This document shows positions 46,376 through 57,178 of a stretch of 64,000 nt of DNA, piece after piece. Every line of letters begins with the position of its first letter. Position 1 is the stretch's first letter. Below the pieces are notes generated by a model. The model did not search any database and was not told the origin of the DNA. It was given only the letters and a program-made list of their open reading frames with translations. Both the position numbers and the translations under genes were made by a program. The stretch comes from Amycolatopsis regifaucium (GTDB lineage: Bacteria > Actinomycetota > Actinomycetes > Mycobacteriales > Pseudonocardiaceae): the NCBI RefSeq assembly GCF_001613935.1, contig NZ_LQCI01000002.1, forward strand, positions 248,001-312,000, in the 5' to 3' direction.

Positions 46376-46972
46376 ATGCCACGCGTCAGCCAGGATCACC
46401 TCGACGCACGCCGGCGCCAGATCCTCGACGGCTCCCGCGTGTGCTTCGCGCGGTACGGCTACGAGGGTGCCACCGTCCGGCGGCTGGAGGAAGCCACCGG
46501 ACTTTCCCGCGGTGCCATCTTCCACCACTTCCGCGACAAGGAGTCCCTCTTCCTGGCACTCGCCGAGGACGACGCGGTCCGCATGGCCGACGTCGTCGCC
46601 GAACAGGGTCTCGTCCAGGTGATGCGCGACCTGCTGTCGAACCGCAGCGAGCACCCCGCCGACTGGCTCGGCACCCGGCTGGAGGTCTCGCGGCGGCTGC
46701 GCACCGACCCCGAGTTCCGCGCCCGCTGGGCCGAGCGTTCCCACCAGCTGACGGCCGCCACCCGTCGTCGTCTGCTGCGCCAGCGCGACGCCGGGATCCT
46801 GCGCGACGACGTCGATGTCGACGTTCTGACCGCCTATCTCGAGCTCGTCCTCGAAGGCCTCGTCTCCCACCTCGCGATGGGCCTGCCGGGAGACGATCTC
46901 GGCCCGGTCCTCGACCTGGTCGAGGAGAGTGTGCGACGGCACCGCGCCCCCGCGATCGGCGGAACACGTTAA
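46376..46972 (+). CDS. acnR: TetR-type aconitase repressor AcnR
   Basis: A 198-residue TetR regulator. The N-terminal segment RRRQILDGSRVCFARYGYEGATVRRLEEATGLSRGAIFHHFRDKESLFLALAEDDA is very close to corynebacterial AcnR and M. tuberculosis Rv1474c, the repressor gene that sits directly beside aconitase in those genomes. Here acn is 15.6 kb away, but AcnR-type boxes stand before both genes, which supports the assignment. AcnR responds to citrate/Mg2+ and iron status in Corynebacterium glutamicum. ATG at 46376 with CCAGG upstream. Confidence 0.9.
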   Translation: MPRVSQDHLDARRRQILDGSRVCFARYGYEGATVRRLEEATGLSRGAIFHHFRDKESLFLALAEDDAVRMADVVAEQGLVQVMRDLLSNRSEHPADWLGTRLEVSRRLRTDPEFRARWAERSHQLTAATRRRLLRQRDAGILRDDVDVDVLTAYLELVLEGLVSHLAMGLPGDDLGPVLDLVEESVRRHRAPAIGGTR

Positions 46973-47026
46973 GATTGTCCCATCACCGCAGTACAGCGGC
47001 GGTATCTGTTGGTTTCCGATCGAGGA

Positions 47027-47092
47027 GTGACTCTTTTCGTGCGCGACGCGCAGTCACCTGGTGACAGTATCGAGCCGGGTGGCACACCCGGC
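47027..47092 (+). promoter_or_regulatory. Structured leader with competing stems before the CNNM operon
   Basis: The 158-nt gap before the CNNM gene carries GTGAC (47027-47031), GTCAC (47053-47057) and GTGAC (47061-47065). The middle copy can pair with either neighbour, giving two mutually exclusive hairpins. GCCGGGT/ACCCGGC (47074-47092) forms a third stem. This is suggestive of a conditional RNA element; it matches no riboswitch class I recognise. Confidence 0.35.
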
Positions 47093-47130
47093 TGTTCCGA
47101 GAACTTTCCCGCCGGCCCCCGCGGCAGGAA

Positions 47131-48474
47131 ATGATGGAAGTCCTGTTCGCCGTTCTCGGCATCCTGCTCTTCCTCCTGCTGACCATCGGCACCGGACTCG
47201 CCGTCGCCGCCGAGTTCTCGCTCACCGCGCTCGAGCGCAGCACGATCGACGCGAACGTCCGCCAGGTCGGCGACCGCCGCGCGCATACGGTGCAGAAGGC
47301 GCACCGCACCCTCTCGTTCCAGCTCTCCGGCGCGCAGGTGGCGATCACCATCACCACGCTGATCACCGGTTATCTCGCGGAACCGGTGATCGGTGACCTG
47401 CTGCACCCGCTGTTCACCGCCGTCGGGTTCTCCGAGGGGGTCGCGAACGGGGCCTCGCTGGCGGTCGCGCTGATCCTGGCGACCTCGCTGTCGATGATCC
47501 TCGGCGAGATGATGCCGAAGAACCTCGCGATCGCCCGGCCGCTGCAGACCGCGCGCGCCGTCGCGGGGTACCACTCGCGGTTCTCGTCGCTGTTCCGCTG
47601 GCTCATCACCCTGATGAACAACAGCGCGAACTTCCTGGTCCGCAAGTTCGGCGTCGAACCGCAGGAGGAACTGCGGTCGGCCCGTTCACCGCAGGAACTC
47701 GGCTCAATTGTCCGCTCCAGCGCGGAAAGCGGCACGCTTGACACGTCGACGGCCGAGCTGCTGGACAAGTCGCTGCGCTTCGGCGAGCGGACCGCCGACG
47801 AGCTGATGACGCCGCGCGTCCAGCTCGAATCGCTGACCGTCGACGACACGATCGCCGACCTCATCGAGATCTCACGACGCACCGGCTTTTCGCGTTTCCC
47901 GGTCTACACCGAGGATCTCGACGACGTGCAAGGCGCCGTCCACATCAAGCAGGCCTTCACCGTGCCCGCCACCCAGCGCGCCACGGTGCGGATCGGCTCG
48001 GTCATGCGGCCGATCCCGACCGTTCCCGAGTCCCTGCCCGGCGACTCGCTGCTCAACCGGCTGCGCGACTCCCGCTTCCAGCTCGCGATCGTCGTCGACG
48101 AGTACGGCGGCACCGCCGGACTGGTGACGCTCGAAGACGTCGTCGAGGAGATCATCGGCGACGTCCGTGATGAGCACGACGAGCGCGAAGCACCGTCCTC
48201 GCAGCAGGTCGGCGCCGACAACTGGCTCGTGTCCGGGCAGCTCCGCGCCGACGAGGTCAGTACCGAGACCGGGTTCCGGATGCCCGACGGCGACTACGAA
48301 ACCATCGCCGGGCTGATCCTCGGACGGCTCGGCCGCATCCCCTCCCCCGGTGACGCCACCGACCTCGACGGCTGGCGGCTCACCGTGACCAGAATGGACC
48401 GTCTGCGGATCGCCGAGGTCGAAGTGCGCCGCGTCGAAGCCACCGCGCCCGCCGAGCAGGAGCCCGCCCGATGA
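47131..48474 (+). CDS. CNNM/CorC-family transporter with CBS domains (Rv1842c-like)
   Basis: A 447-residue membrane protein: N-terminal DUF21 membrane domain (FAVLGILLFLLLTIGTGLAVAAEFSLTALERSTID, ITITTLITGYL, ALILATSLSMILGEMMPKNLAIA), a tandem CBS pair (DELMTPRVQLESL, TGFSRFPVYTEDLDDVQGAVHIK, AIVVDEYGGTAGLVTLEDVVEEIIGD) and a C-terminal CorC/HlyC domain. This family moves Mg2+ or Co2+ across the membrane. Two adjacent ATGs (47131, 47134) are possible; AGGAA fits the second better. It overlaps the second CNNM gene by four bases, as in the mycobacterial Rv1842c-Rv1841c pair. Confidence 0.93.
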   Translation: MMEVLFAVLGILLFLLLTIGTGLAVAAEFSLTALERSTIDANVRQVGDRRAHTVQKAHRTLSFQLSGAQVAITITTLITGYLAEPVIGDLLHPLFTAVGFSEGVANGASLAVALILATSLSMILGEMMPKNLAIARPLQTARAVAGYHSRFSSLFRWLITLMNNSANFLVRKFGVEPQEELRSARSPQELGSIVRSSAESGTLDTSTAELLDKSLRFGERTADELMTPRVQLESLTVDDTIADLIEISRRTGFSRFPVYTEDLDDVQGAVHIKQAFTVPATQRATVRIGSVMRPIPTVPESLPGDSLLNRLRDSRFQLAIVVDEYGGTAGLVTLEDVVEEIIGDVRDEHDEREAPSSQQVGADNWLVSGQLRADEVSTETGFRMPDGDYETIAGLILGRLGRIPSPGDATDLDGWRLTVTRMDRLRIAEVEVRRVEATAPAEQEPAR

Positions 48475-49514
48475 GCGACTGGTTCAACATCTTCCTCGTC
48501 GTGCTCCTGTTGCTGGCCAACGCCTTCTTCGTCGGTGCCGAGTTCACCCTGATCTCATCGCGGCGCGACAGGCTCGAAGCCTTGCTGGAGCAGGGAAAGA
48601 CCCGCGCCCGGATCGTCATCAACGCGAGCAAGAACGTCTCGCTGATGCTCGCGGGCGCGCAGCTCGGCATCACCATCTGCTCGCTGCTGCTGGGACGGCT
48701 CGGCGAGCCCGCCATCGCGCATCAGCTGGCCGGTTTCTTCGAGCTGCTCAGGCTTCCCGACGTGCTGCTGCATCCGATCTCGTTCGCGATCGCGCTGGCG
48801 TTCATCACCATCCTGCACGTGCTCATCGGTGAGATGGTGCCGAAGAACCTCGCGATCGCCGAACCGGAGCGGCTGGCGCTGTGGCTGGTCCCGGTGCACG
48901 TGGCGTGGGTGAAGGTCGCCAACCCGTTCATCTGGCTGCTGAACTTCGTGGCGAACTCCCTGCTGCGGCTGTTCAAGGTCGAACCGAAGGACGAACTCGA
49001 AACCGCCTACACCTCCGACGAACTCGCCGAACTGCTCAGCGAGTCGCGTCGCGAGGGACTGCTGGAGCAGTCCGAGCACCAGCGGCTGAGCAAGACGCTC
49101 TCGTCGGTGGAGAAAACGGTGGCCGACGTCCTGGTCCCGACCGCGCAGCTGACCACGCTCCCCTGCTCGCCCACATTGGGCGACGTCGAGCGCGCGGTGT
49201 CCTCGACCGGCTTCTCCCGCTTCCCGGTGTGCACCGACGACGGGACGCTGACCGGCTACATCCACGTCAAGGACATCCTCGACCTCGTGGGCGAGGTCCC
49301 GACGACCGTGGTGCCGCCGGACAAGACGCGCGCCCTGACCGAACTGCGCGTCGACGCCCGCCTCGACGACGCGTTGTCGGCGATGCGCAAGGAAGGCAGT
49401 CACCTGGCGCGGGCGCTGAGCCCGGCCGGGCACGCCGTCGGCGTCGTCGCGCTGGAGGACCTCGTCGAGGAATACGTGGGAACTGTCCGCGACGGTACCC
49501 ACGTCATGTCATGA
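48471..49514 (+). CDS. CNNM/CorC-family transporter, second subunit (Rv1841c-like)
   Basis: A 347-residue paralogue of the preceding gene with the same DUF21 membrane domain (NIFLVVLLLLANAFFVGAEFTLISSRRDRLE, ITICSLLLGRLGEPAI, HVLIGEMVPKNLAIAEPERL) and CBS pair (TGFSRFPVCTDDGTLTGYIHVKDILDL, GVVALEDLVEEYVG), but no CorC domain, hence about 100 residues shorter. The ATGA overlap at both ends couples it to its neighbours. A heterodimeric metal exporter with the first protein is the simplest model; CNNM proteins are dimers. Confidence 0.93.
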   Translation: MSDWFNIFLVVLLLLANAFFVGAEFTLISSRRDRLEALLEQGKTRARIVINASKNVSLMLAGAQLGITICSLLLGRLGEPAIAHQLAGFFELLRLPDVLLHPISFAIALAFITILHVLIGEMVPKNLAIAEPERLALWLVPVHVAWVKVANPFIWLLNFVANSLLRLFKVEPKDELETAYTSDELAELLSESRREGLLEQSEHQRLSKTLSSVEKTVADVLVPTAQLTTLPCSPTLGDVERAVSSTGFSRFPVCTDDGTLTGYIHVKDILDLVGEVPTTVVPPDKTRALTELRVDARLDDALSAMRKEGSHLARALSPAGHAVGVVALEDLVEEYVGTVRDGTHVMS

Positions 49515-50422
49515 CCGGTCCGATCGTCCTGCCGGAGCTCGTCTGGCGGGCCCGGGAGGACGCCCACGTGACCCGGATGCGGCGCTGGACGGCACCGCAC
49601 CAGCGCCGCCGCTCGCGGGGCGAGAAGCATCCGGTGCTCGACTTCCTCTTCACCTACTACTCGCACCGGCCCGGCCATCTCGAACGCTGGCAGCCGGGGC
49701 CGGGTGTCGTCCTCGAAGGCCCGTCCGCGCACCGGTTCCTGGAGCGGAAGGGCTACGTCGATACGCCGGAGGGCGTCCTGCTGGATCCGGCGGGTTTCAC
49801 CGAGGGCCGGGCCAAAACCGCCGAATTCGTCCTCGGCCTGCTTTCCGCGACCGCTTCCCGCGCACCGAGACTCAGTTGTTTCGGGCTTCACGAATGGGCA
49901 ATGGTTTACCGGGAAGCGGCAAATGAGGTTCGTCACTCACAGCTTCCGCTCCGGCTCGGTTCGGCCGGAACGGACGGCGTCGTCGAGTCCCTGGAGATCC
50001 GGTGCGGGCATTTCGACGCCTTCCGGTTCTTCACCGAGCCCGCCCGGCCGCGCAACACGCTGCAACCGGAGCGGGAAAACCAGCTCGAGTTCGAGCAGCC
50101 CGGCTGCCTGCACGCCAACATGGACCTGTTCAAATGGGCCTACAAACTCGATCCGTTCGTGCCCGCCGAGCTGGTCGGGGACTGCTTCGAGCTGGCGGCG
50201 GACATCCGGGAGCTGGACATGCGCGCCAGCCCGTACGATCTCGCGTCGTTCGGGTACTCCCCGGTCCGGATCGAGACCCCGGAGGGCAGGGCGGAGTACG
50301 CCCGCGCCCAGGCCGCTTTCGCGCGCCGGGCCGCGCCTCTGCGTGAGCACCTGATAGCGCATTTCGAACGGCTTCTGGCCGAGGTAAAGAAGGTGTCCGC
50401 GACACGCGGAAAACAACTGTGA
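49511..50422 (+). CDS. Protein annotated in relatives as 3-methyladenine DNA glycosylase
   Basis: A 303-residue soluble protein (PELVWRAREDAHVTRMRRWTAPHQRRRSRGEKHPVLDFLFTYYSHRPGHLERW at the start; CFGLHEWAMVYR, RCGHFDAFRFFT and CLHANMDLFKWAYKLDPF later). Similar actinobacterial proteins carry the label 3-methyladenine DNA glycosylase, but I see no helix-hairpin-helix or AAG-type catalytic motif, so the label should be treated with caution. Conserved His and Cys residues (HEW, RCGHFDAFRF, CLHAN) could bind metal. It overlaps the CNNM stop by four bases and is the last gene of that operon. Confidence 0.65.
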   Translation: MTGPIVLPELVWRAREDAHVTRMRRWTAPHQRRRSRGEKHPVLDFLFTYYSHRPGHLERWQPGPGVVLEGPSAHRFLERKGYVDTPEGVLLDPAGFTEGRAKTAEFVLGLLSATASRAPRLSCFGLHEWAMVYREAANEVRHSQLPLRLGSAGTDGVVESLEIRCGHFDAFRFFTEPARPRNTLQPERENQLEFEQPGCLHANMDLFKWAYKLDPFVPAELVGDCFELAADIRELDMRASPYDLASFGYSPVRIETPEGRAEYARAQAAFARRAAPLREHLIAHFERLLAEVKKVSATRGKQL

Positions 50423-50515
50423 GTTGCCGCATTCCCCGTAACATCCTCCCCTGTTAGAGTGATAACGGTTTGATTGCATACGCAGCGCGAGCGCGCACGT
50501 TTCGAAAGGACAACG

Positions 50516-51202
50516 ATGGGGCGACACAGCGTTGCCGAAGAGCCGGTACCGCACCCCCTCGACCCGCCGAAGCGCCCCCAGGGCCGCAGTGAGGCGACTG
50601 GCTCGCACCGGATCGTCGGGAAGAAGGCACCGCGGCGAAGGATCGCCAAATGGCCCATCGCCTGCCTGGTCCTGGTGGTCCTGGTCGCGATCGGAATCTT
50701 CGGCTGGAATTGGGCGGACGGAGAGCTCAACACCCGTGCCGAAGCCCAGGCCAAGGGCTGCAGCGCCGGCGACACCCCGATGCGGGTCGTCGTCACCCCC
50801 AGCATCGAGAAGCCGCTCCGCGCCGCGGCCGAGCGCTGGAACAGCGCCGCGACCGTGGTCCGCGACCACTGCGTGATCATCCAGATCGACGCGCTGCCCT
50901 CGGCGGCCGTGCTCGACGGCCTCGTCGGGCGGACGAACCTGGACGCCATCGGCGGTCTGCCGGCCGCGTGGATTCCCGAGTCGTCCTACTGGGTGACCGA
51001 GCTGAACACCGCGAAGCCCGAACTGGTCGGTTCGCCCGCCCAGTCGGTCGCGACGGCTCGTTCGGCCGACTACCCGCTCGTCGGGCTCGCCGGCAAGACC
51101 ATCGACGAGGTCCAGATGCGCGCCTCGCAGACGTTCCGGCAGTTCCTGCAGCAGCCCGCCCAGCAGGCCGACTTCGCCGCCGCAGGCATCAAGGCCACCT
51201 GA
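50516..51202 (+). CDS. Membrane-anchored, shortened solute-binding-like protein
   Basis: A 228-residue protein with a disordered basic N-terminus (GRHSVAEEPVPHPLDPPKRP), one membrane helix (WPIACLVLVVLVAIGIFGWNW, about 55-75) and an extracytoplasmic part. PMRVVVTPSIEKPLRAAAERWNS, IQIDALPSAAVLDGL and AWIPESSYWVTELN resemble the first lobe of bacterial extracellular solute-binding domains found in VWA-containing membrane proteins. The end (QTFRQFLQQPAQQADFAAAGI) resembles the last helices of that domain, but the middle lobe and any VWA domain are missing. GAAAGGA precedes the ATG. Ligand binding is doubtful. Confidence 0.7.
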   Translation: MGRHSVAEEPVPHPLDPPKRPQGRSEATGSHRIVGKKAPRRRIAKWPIACLVLVVLVAIGIFGWNWADGELNTRAEAQAKGCSAGDTPMRVVVTPSIEKPLRAAAERWNSAATVVRDHCVIIQIDALPSAAVLDGLVGRTNLDAIGGLPAAWIPESSYWVTELNTAKPELVGSPAQSVATARSADYPLVGLAGKTIDEVQMRASQTFRQFLQQPAQQADFAAAGIKAT

Positions 51203-51214
51203 GGGTCGCACACA

Positions 51215-51275
51215 GAAGTACGTGAAGGCCCCCATCATTGCGTCCAGCGCAGTGATGGGGGCCTTCACGTACTTC
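51215..51275. terminator. 28-bp hairpin between binding-protein and DinB-like genes
   Basis: Arms 51215-51242 (gaagtacgtgaaggccccc...) and 51248-51275 pair fully with one G-U wobble; loop tccag. Converging stop codons at 51202 and 51281 flank it. Family core GAAGG present. Confidence 0.78.
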
Positions 51276-51280
51276 GGGAC

Positions 51281-51760
51281 TCAGCCGGCGAGGAGCTGTT
51301 CACGCAGGATGTCGGCGTGCCCGCAGTGGTGGGCCAGTTCCCGCAGCACTTGCAGGTACACCCAGTGAAGCGTGCGCGGTCCGGTCCGGTGGCCGGTCAC
51401 GACGGTGGCCAAGGGCAGCTCCTTGACCGTCGTCCGGGCCGTGGCGCAGGCTTCCCGGTAGGCCGCGGTGACCGAGGCGATGGTGTCGTCGTCGGAAAGC
51501 CGGAAGGATTCCTCCGGATCCGGTACCAGGCCGAGTTCCTTACGCGGCGTACCGCCCACGCACTCCTCGAACCACACCCGCTGCATCCAGGTCACGTGCT
51601 TGAGCAACCCGAGCGGCGTCGTCGCCGACGGGACGAGCCGCCGGCGGGCCTGCTCTTCGGTGAGACCGTCGAGCGTCGTCTCGAGAGCGGTGCGATATTC
51701 CTCGATGAACGCCTCGAGCTGGGTGCGCTCGTCTTCCAGTGGCACATCGAACGGACCCAT
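51281..51760 (-). CDS. DinB/DUF664 superfamily protein
   Basis: A 159-residue four-helix-bundle protein (DERTQLEAFIEEYRTALETTLDGLTEEQARRRLVPSATTPLGLLKHVTWMQRVWFEE) of the DUF664/mini-circle group within the DinB superfamily. LLKHVTWMQ and LRELAHHCGHADILREQL carry the three His positions that bind a metal in DinB folds. ATG at 51760 follows GGAGGAG; a TTG one codon earlier is ignored. Some relatives are mycothiol- or bacillithiol-dependent transferases, which would suit a mycothiol-making host, but this member cannot be assigned. Confidence 0.85.
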   Translation of the reverse strand: MGPFDVPLEDERTQLEAFIEEYRTALETTLDGLTEEQARRRLVPSATTPLGLLKHVTWMQRVWFEECVGGTPRKELGLVPDPEESFRLSDDDTIASVTAAYREACATARTTVKELPLATVVTGHRTGPRTLHWVYLQVLRELAHHCGHADILREQLLAG

Positions 51761-51800
51761 CAACGTCTCCTCCGGGTTTCTTGAGGGGCAAGGCTCGCGG

Positions 51801-52628
51801 CTAAATCAGGTCGAAGGTGTCCGGGTCGGGGCCGGTGCGGGTGCCGTCGTCGAATTCGGCGAGGGCGGCCAGATCGTCTTCGGCGAGTTCGAAGTCGAAG
51901 ACGTCGAAGTTCTCGCGGATCCGGGACGGCGTCACGGATTTCGGGATCGCGACCGTGCCGAGTTGCAAATGCCAGCGCAGCACCAGCTGTGCCGGGCTCT
52001 TGCCGTACTTGGCCGCGAGGGCGGTCAGCGTCGCGTCCGGCAGGAGTGACCCTTGCGCGAGCGGACTCCACGCCTCGGTGACGATGCCGTGCTCGGCGTG
52101 GAACTCGCGCAACGCCTTTTGCTGCAGCCGGGGATGCAGCTCGACCTGGTTGACCGATGGCACGATCCCCGTTTCGTCGAACAGCCGCCGCAGCTGCGGC
52201 TCGTGGAAGTTCGACACCCCGATGGCCCGCACCCGGCCGTCCGCGTAGAGCTTTTCCAGTGCCCGCCAGGTTTCCACGTACTTGCCGCGGGTCGGCATCG
52301 GCCAGTGGATCAGGTACAGATCGACCCGGTCCAGACCCAGTTCCGCGAGGCTGGCGTCGAACGCGCGGAGCGCCTCGTCGTACCCGTGCGCCGGATTCGG
52401 CAGTTTCGTGGTGATGAACAGTTCGTCGCGGGGCACGCCCGCCGAGCGGATCGCCTCGCCGACACCGGCTTCGTTGCGATACGACGCGGCGGTGTCGATG
52501 CTGCGGTACCCCGCCTCGATCGCGGTCCGGACGACCTTGGCCGTATCGGCCGCGGGCACCTGCCAGACACCGAAACCGAGTTGGGGGATGGCTACCTCGT
52601 TGTTCAGGACGACGGAAGGCACGGCCAT
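51801..52628 (-). CDS. Aldo/keto reductase
   Basis: A 275-residue (beta/alpha)8 NADPH-dependent oxidoreductase with the catalytic tetrad D45, Y50, K75 and H108 (SIDTAASYRNE, TTKLPNP, YLIHWP) and the phosphate-binding IPKSV segment. The opening VVLNNEVAIPQLGFGVWQVP is typical of the AKR5/2,5-diketo-D-gluconate reductase group. Stands 49 bases downstream of the XRE regulator on the same strand; they may be co-transcribed. Substrate unknown, probably broad carbonyl reduction. Confidence 0.92.
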   Translation of the reverse strand: MAVPSVVLNNEVAIPQLGFGVWQVPAADTAKVVRTAIEAGYRSIDTAASYRNEAGVGEAIRSAGVPRDELFITTKLPNPAHGYDEALRAFDASLAELGLDRVDLYLIHWPMPTRGKYVETWRALEKLYADGRVRAIGVSNFHEPQLRRLFDETGIVPSVNQVELHPRLQQKALREFHAEHGIVTEAWSPLAQGSLLPDATLTALAAKYGKSPAQLVLRWHLQLGTVAIPKSVTPSRIRENFDVFDFELAEDDLAALAEFDDGTRTGPDPDTFDLI

Positions 52629-52677
52629 GGATGAAGAATCCTCGCTCCGAGTCGGTGACAGGACTTCTCGCCCCGCA

Positions 52678-53499
52678 TCATTCCACCCCGCGCCGCGGGT
52701 GCGCGCGCAGATACTCGGCCGTGCCCGGGTCGGCCGGGAAGAAGGATTCGATCACCAGCTCGGCGACCGTGATGTCCAGCGGCGTCCCGAATGTGGAAAC
52801 CGTGCTGAAGAACGTGAGATCCACGCCCTCGTGCCGCAGCCGAAGGGGGACGAAGATGTCGCCCGGCCCGGGGACCTCCACCTCGGGAACCGGATCCTCA
52901 CACGGATAGGTGAGGAGTTCTTCCAGTAGTTCCGTCAGGGCCGGATCCGCCGTCTGGGTCACCTGGCGCCGCAGCCTGCCGAGCAGATGGGCCCGCCACT
53001 CCCCCAGATTGCGCACGTACGGCGCCATTCCCTCCGGATGCAGGGTCAGCCGGAGGACGTTGACCGGTGGCGTCATCAGGGTCGGCGACACCAGATCGGT
53101 CATGATCGACACGCTCGCGTTGGCGTCGACCAGGTTCCAGCCGCGATCGACGACGGCGGCCGGGTAAGGCTCGTGACTCGTCAGCAGCTGCCGGACCGCC
53201 TGGCGGACCGCGGCCAGTTCCGGATCGCCGAGGCCGCCCTCCGGATAGGCGGGCGCGTAGCCCGCCGCGAGGAGCAGCTGGTTGCGTTCCCGCAAGGGCA
53301 CCTCCAGATGTTCGCCCAGCCGCAGCACCATGTCGCGACTGGGCTTGGATCGCCCGGTCTCCACGAAACTCAGGTGCCTGGTGGAGATCTCGGCGGAGAT
53401 GGCGAGGTCGAGCTGGCTGATCCGGCGGCGATCGCGCCATTCCCGCAGGAGCTCGCCGACGGGGCGGCCCGCGCGGTTCGCCGTCAATGTGGTCGTCAC
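52678..53499 (-). CDS. XRE-family regulator with MmyB-like ligand domain
   Basis: A 273-residue regulator: Cro/C1 helix-turn-helix (LLREWRDRRRISQLDLAISAEISTRHLSFVETGRSKPSRDMVLRLGEHL, about 15-65) followed by an MmyB-type PAS-like ligand domain (AAVVDRGWNLVDANAS, NVLRLTLHPEGM, RNLGEWRAHLLGRLRRQ). Such proteins in actinomycetes often sit beside oxidoreductases; here an aldo/keto reductase lies downstream and a SnoaL-fold gene is divergent. Two GTGs are possible (53505 and 53499); the second is better spaced from AGG. Control of the flanking genes is inferred. Confidence 0.88.
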   Translation of the reverse strand: MTTTLTANRAGRPVGELLREWRDRRRISQLDLAISAEISTRHLSFVETGRSKPSRDMVLRLGEHLEVPLRERNQLLLAAGYAPAYPEGGLGDPELAAVRQAVRQLLTSHEPYPAAVVDRGWNLVDANASVSIMTDLVSPTLMTPPVNVLRLTLHPEGMAPYVRNLGEWRAHLLGRLRRQVTQTADPALTELLEELLTYPCEDPVPEVEVPGPGDIFVPLRLRHEGVDLTFFSTVSTFGTPLDITVAELVIESFFPADPGTAEYLRAHPRRGVE

Positions 53500-53620
53500 G
53501 ATCACGAACCTACGCACCGCGTGTGCCGGACCGCCATTACCTCTCGCGTAATCGACGGGACCCACCCGCGCCCGACAGAGTTGCGTCATCGGTTACCCCA
53601 CAACGCACCAAGGAGACACC

Positions 53621-53983
53621 ATGTCGGACATCCAGCGCGTCGCCGAGCAGTACCTCGCCGTCTGGAACGAGACGGACGCCGAAAAGCGCCGTGCGCTCAT
53701 CGCCGAGGTCTTCACCGAGGACGCCGCCTACACCGACCCGCTGGGCGCGGTCACCGGGCACGACGGTGTCGATGGCTTCATCGCCGGCGCGCAGGCCCAG
53801 TTCGCCGGGCTGACGTTCAGCCTGCCGGCCGCGCCCGACGCGCACCACGACATCGCACGATTCCAGTGGTACCTCGGCGCTCCCGGCGCGGACGAACCGC
53901 TGGCGATCGGCTTCGACGTCATCACCGTCGAGGAGGGCAGGATCAAGCAGGTGCTGGGCTTTCTCGACAAGATGCCCGGCTGA
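53621..53983 (+). CDS. SnoaL/NTF2-fold protein, divergent from XRE regulator
   Basis: A 120-residue SnoaL-like domain (AEQYLAVWNETDAEKRRALIAEVFTEDAAYTDPLGAVTGHDGVDGFI) with a DP-x-G motif common in this fold. AGGAG precedes the ATG. It ends three bases from the gcvP stop on the other strand with no hairpin between. Likely target of the divergent XRE/MmyB regulator, whose 121-bp intergenic region would hold the operator. It is unlike the SnoaL-fold protein at 11892. Confidence 0.82.
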   Translation: MSDIQRVAEQYLAVWNETDAEKRRALIAEVFTEDAAYTDPLGAVTGHDGVDGFIAGAQAQFAGLTFSLPAAPDAHHDIARFQWYLGAPGADEPLAIGFDVITVEEGRIKQVLGFLDKMPG

Positions 53984-53986
53984 CGC

Positions 53987-56866
<2,880 letters not shown>

Positions 56867-56941
56867 CGGGGACCTCCCAGGACGCGGGGGTGAGGCCGGG
56901 ACGATTGTCCTGGCCCTCCCCACTCTGTCCGTACCCTATGA

Positions 56942-57126
56942 GGGCGCCTGAGAGTTTCGCCCGTGGGTTGATTCGGGCTTGCACCGTCGGCGGAGCTGCC
57001 AGGTGGTGACCTGACGGCTCACTTTCCAGAGGCGTCTAGTCCGCGCGGTCCAGGGTGCCTGAGAGGTTCCGGGGAGGACTTGCTCCTTCGGCGCCGGGCC
57101 GTTATCGGCCCGGTCTCTCCCGCGCG
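56942..57126 (-). ncRNA. Tandem glycine riboswitch controlling gcvP
   Basis: Read on the minus strand, aptamer 1 (about 57126-57052) has GGGAGAG, GCCGAAGGAGCAA (57092-57080) and CCTCTCAGGC. Aptamer 2 (about 57030-56943) has GGAAAG, GCCGACGGTGCAA (56991-56979) and ACTCTCAGGC. These are the conserved blocks of the two glycine-binding domains, with the usual short linker. It ends 77 bases before the gcvP ATG. Glycine binding turns gcvP on in characterised cases. Confidence 0.92.
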
Positions 57127-57178
57127 GATTCGTCGACCGCGGAACCGAGCCTACCCTGCCGCCCGCAGGACTTCATGA

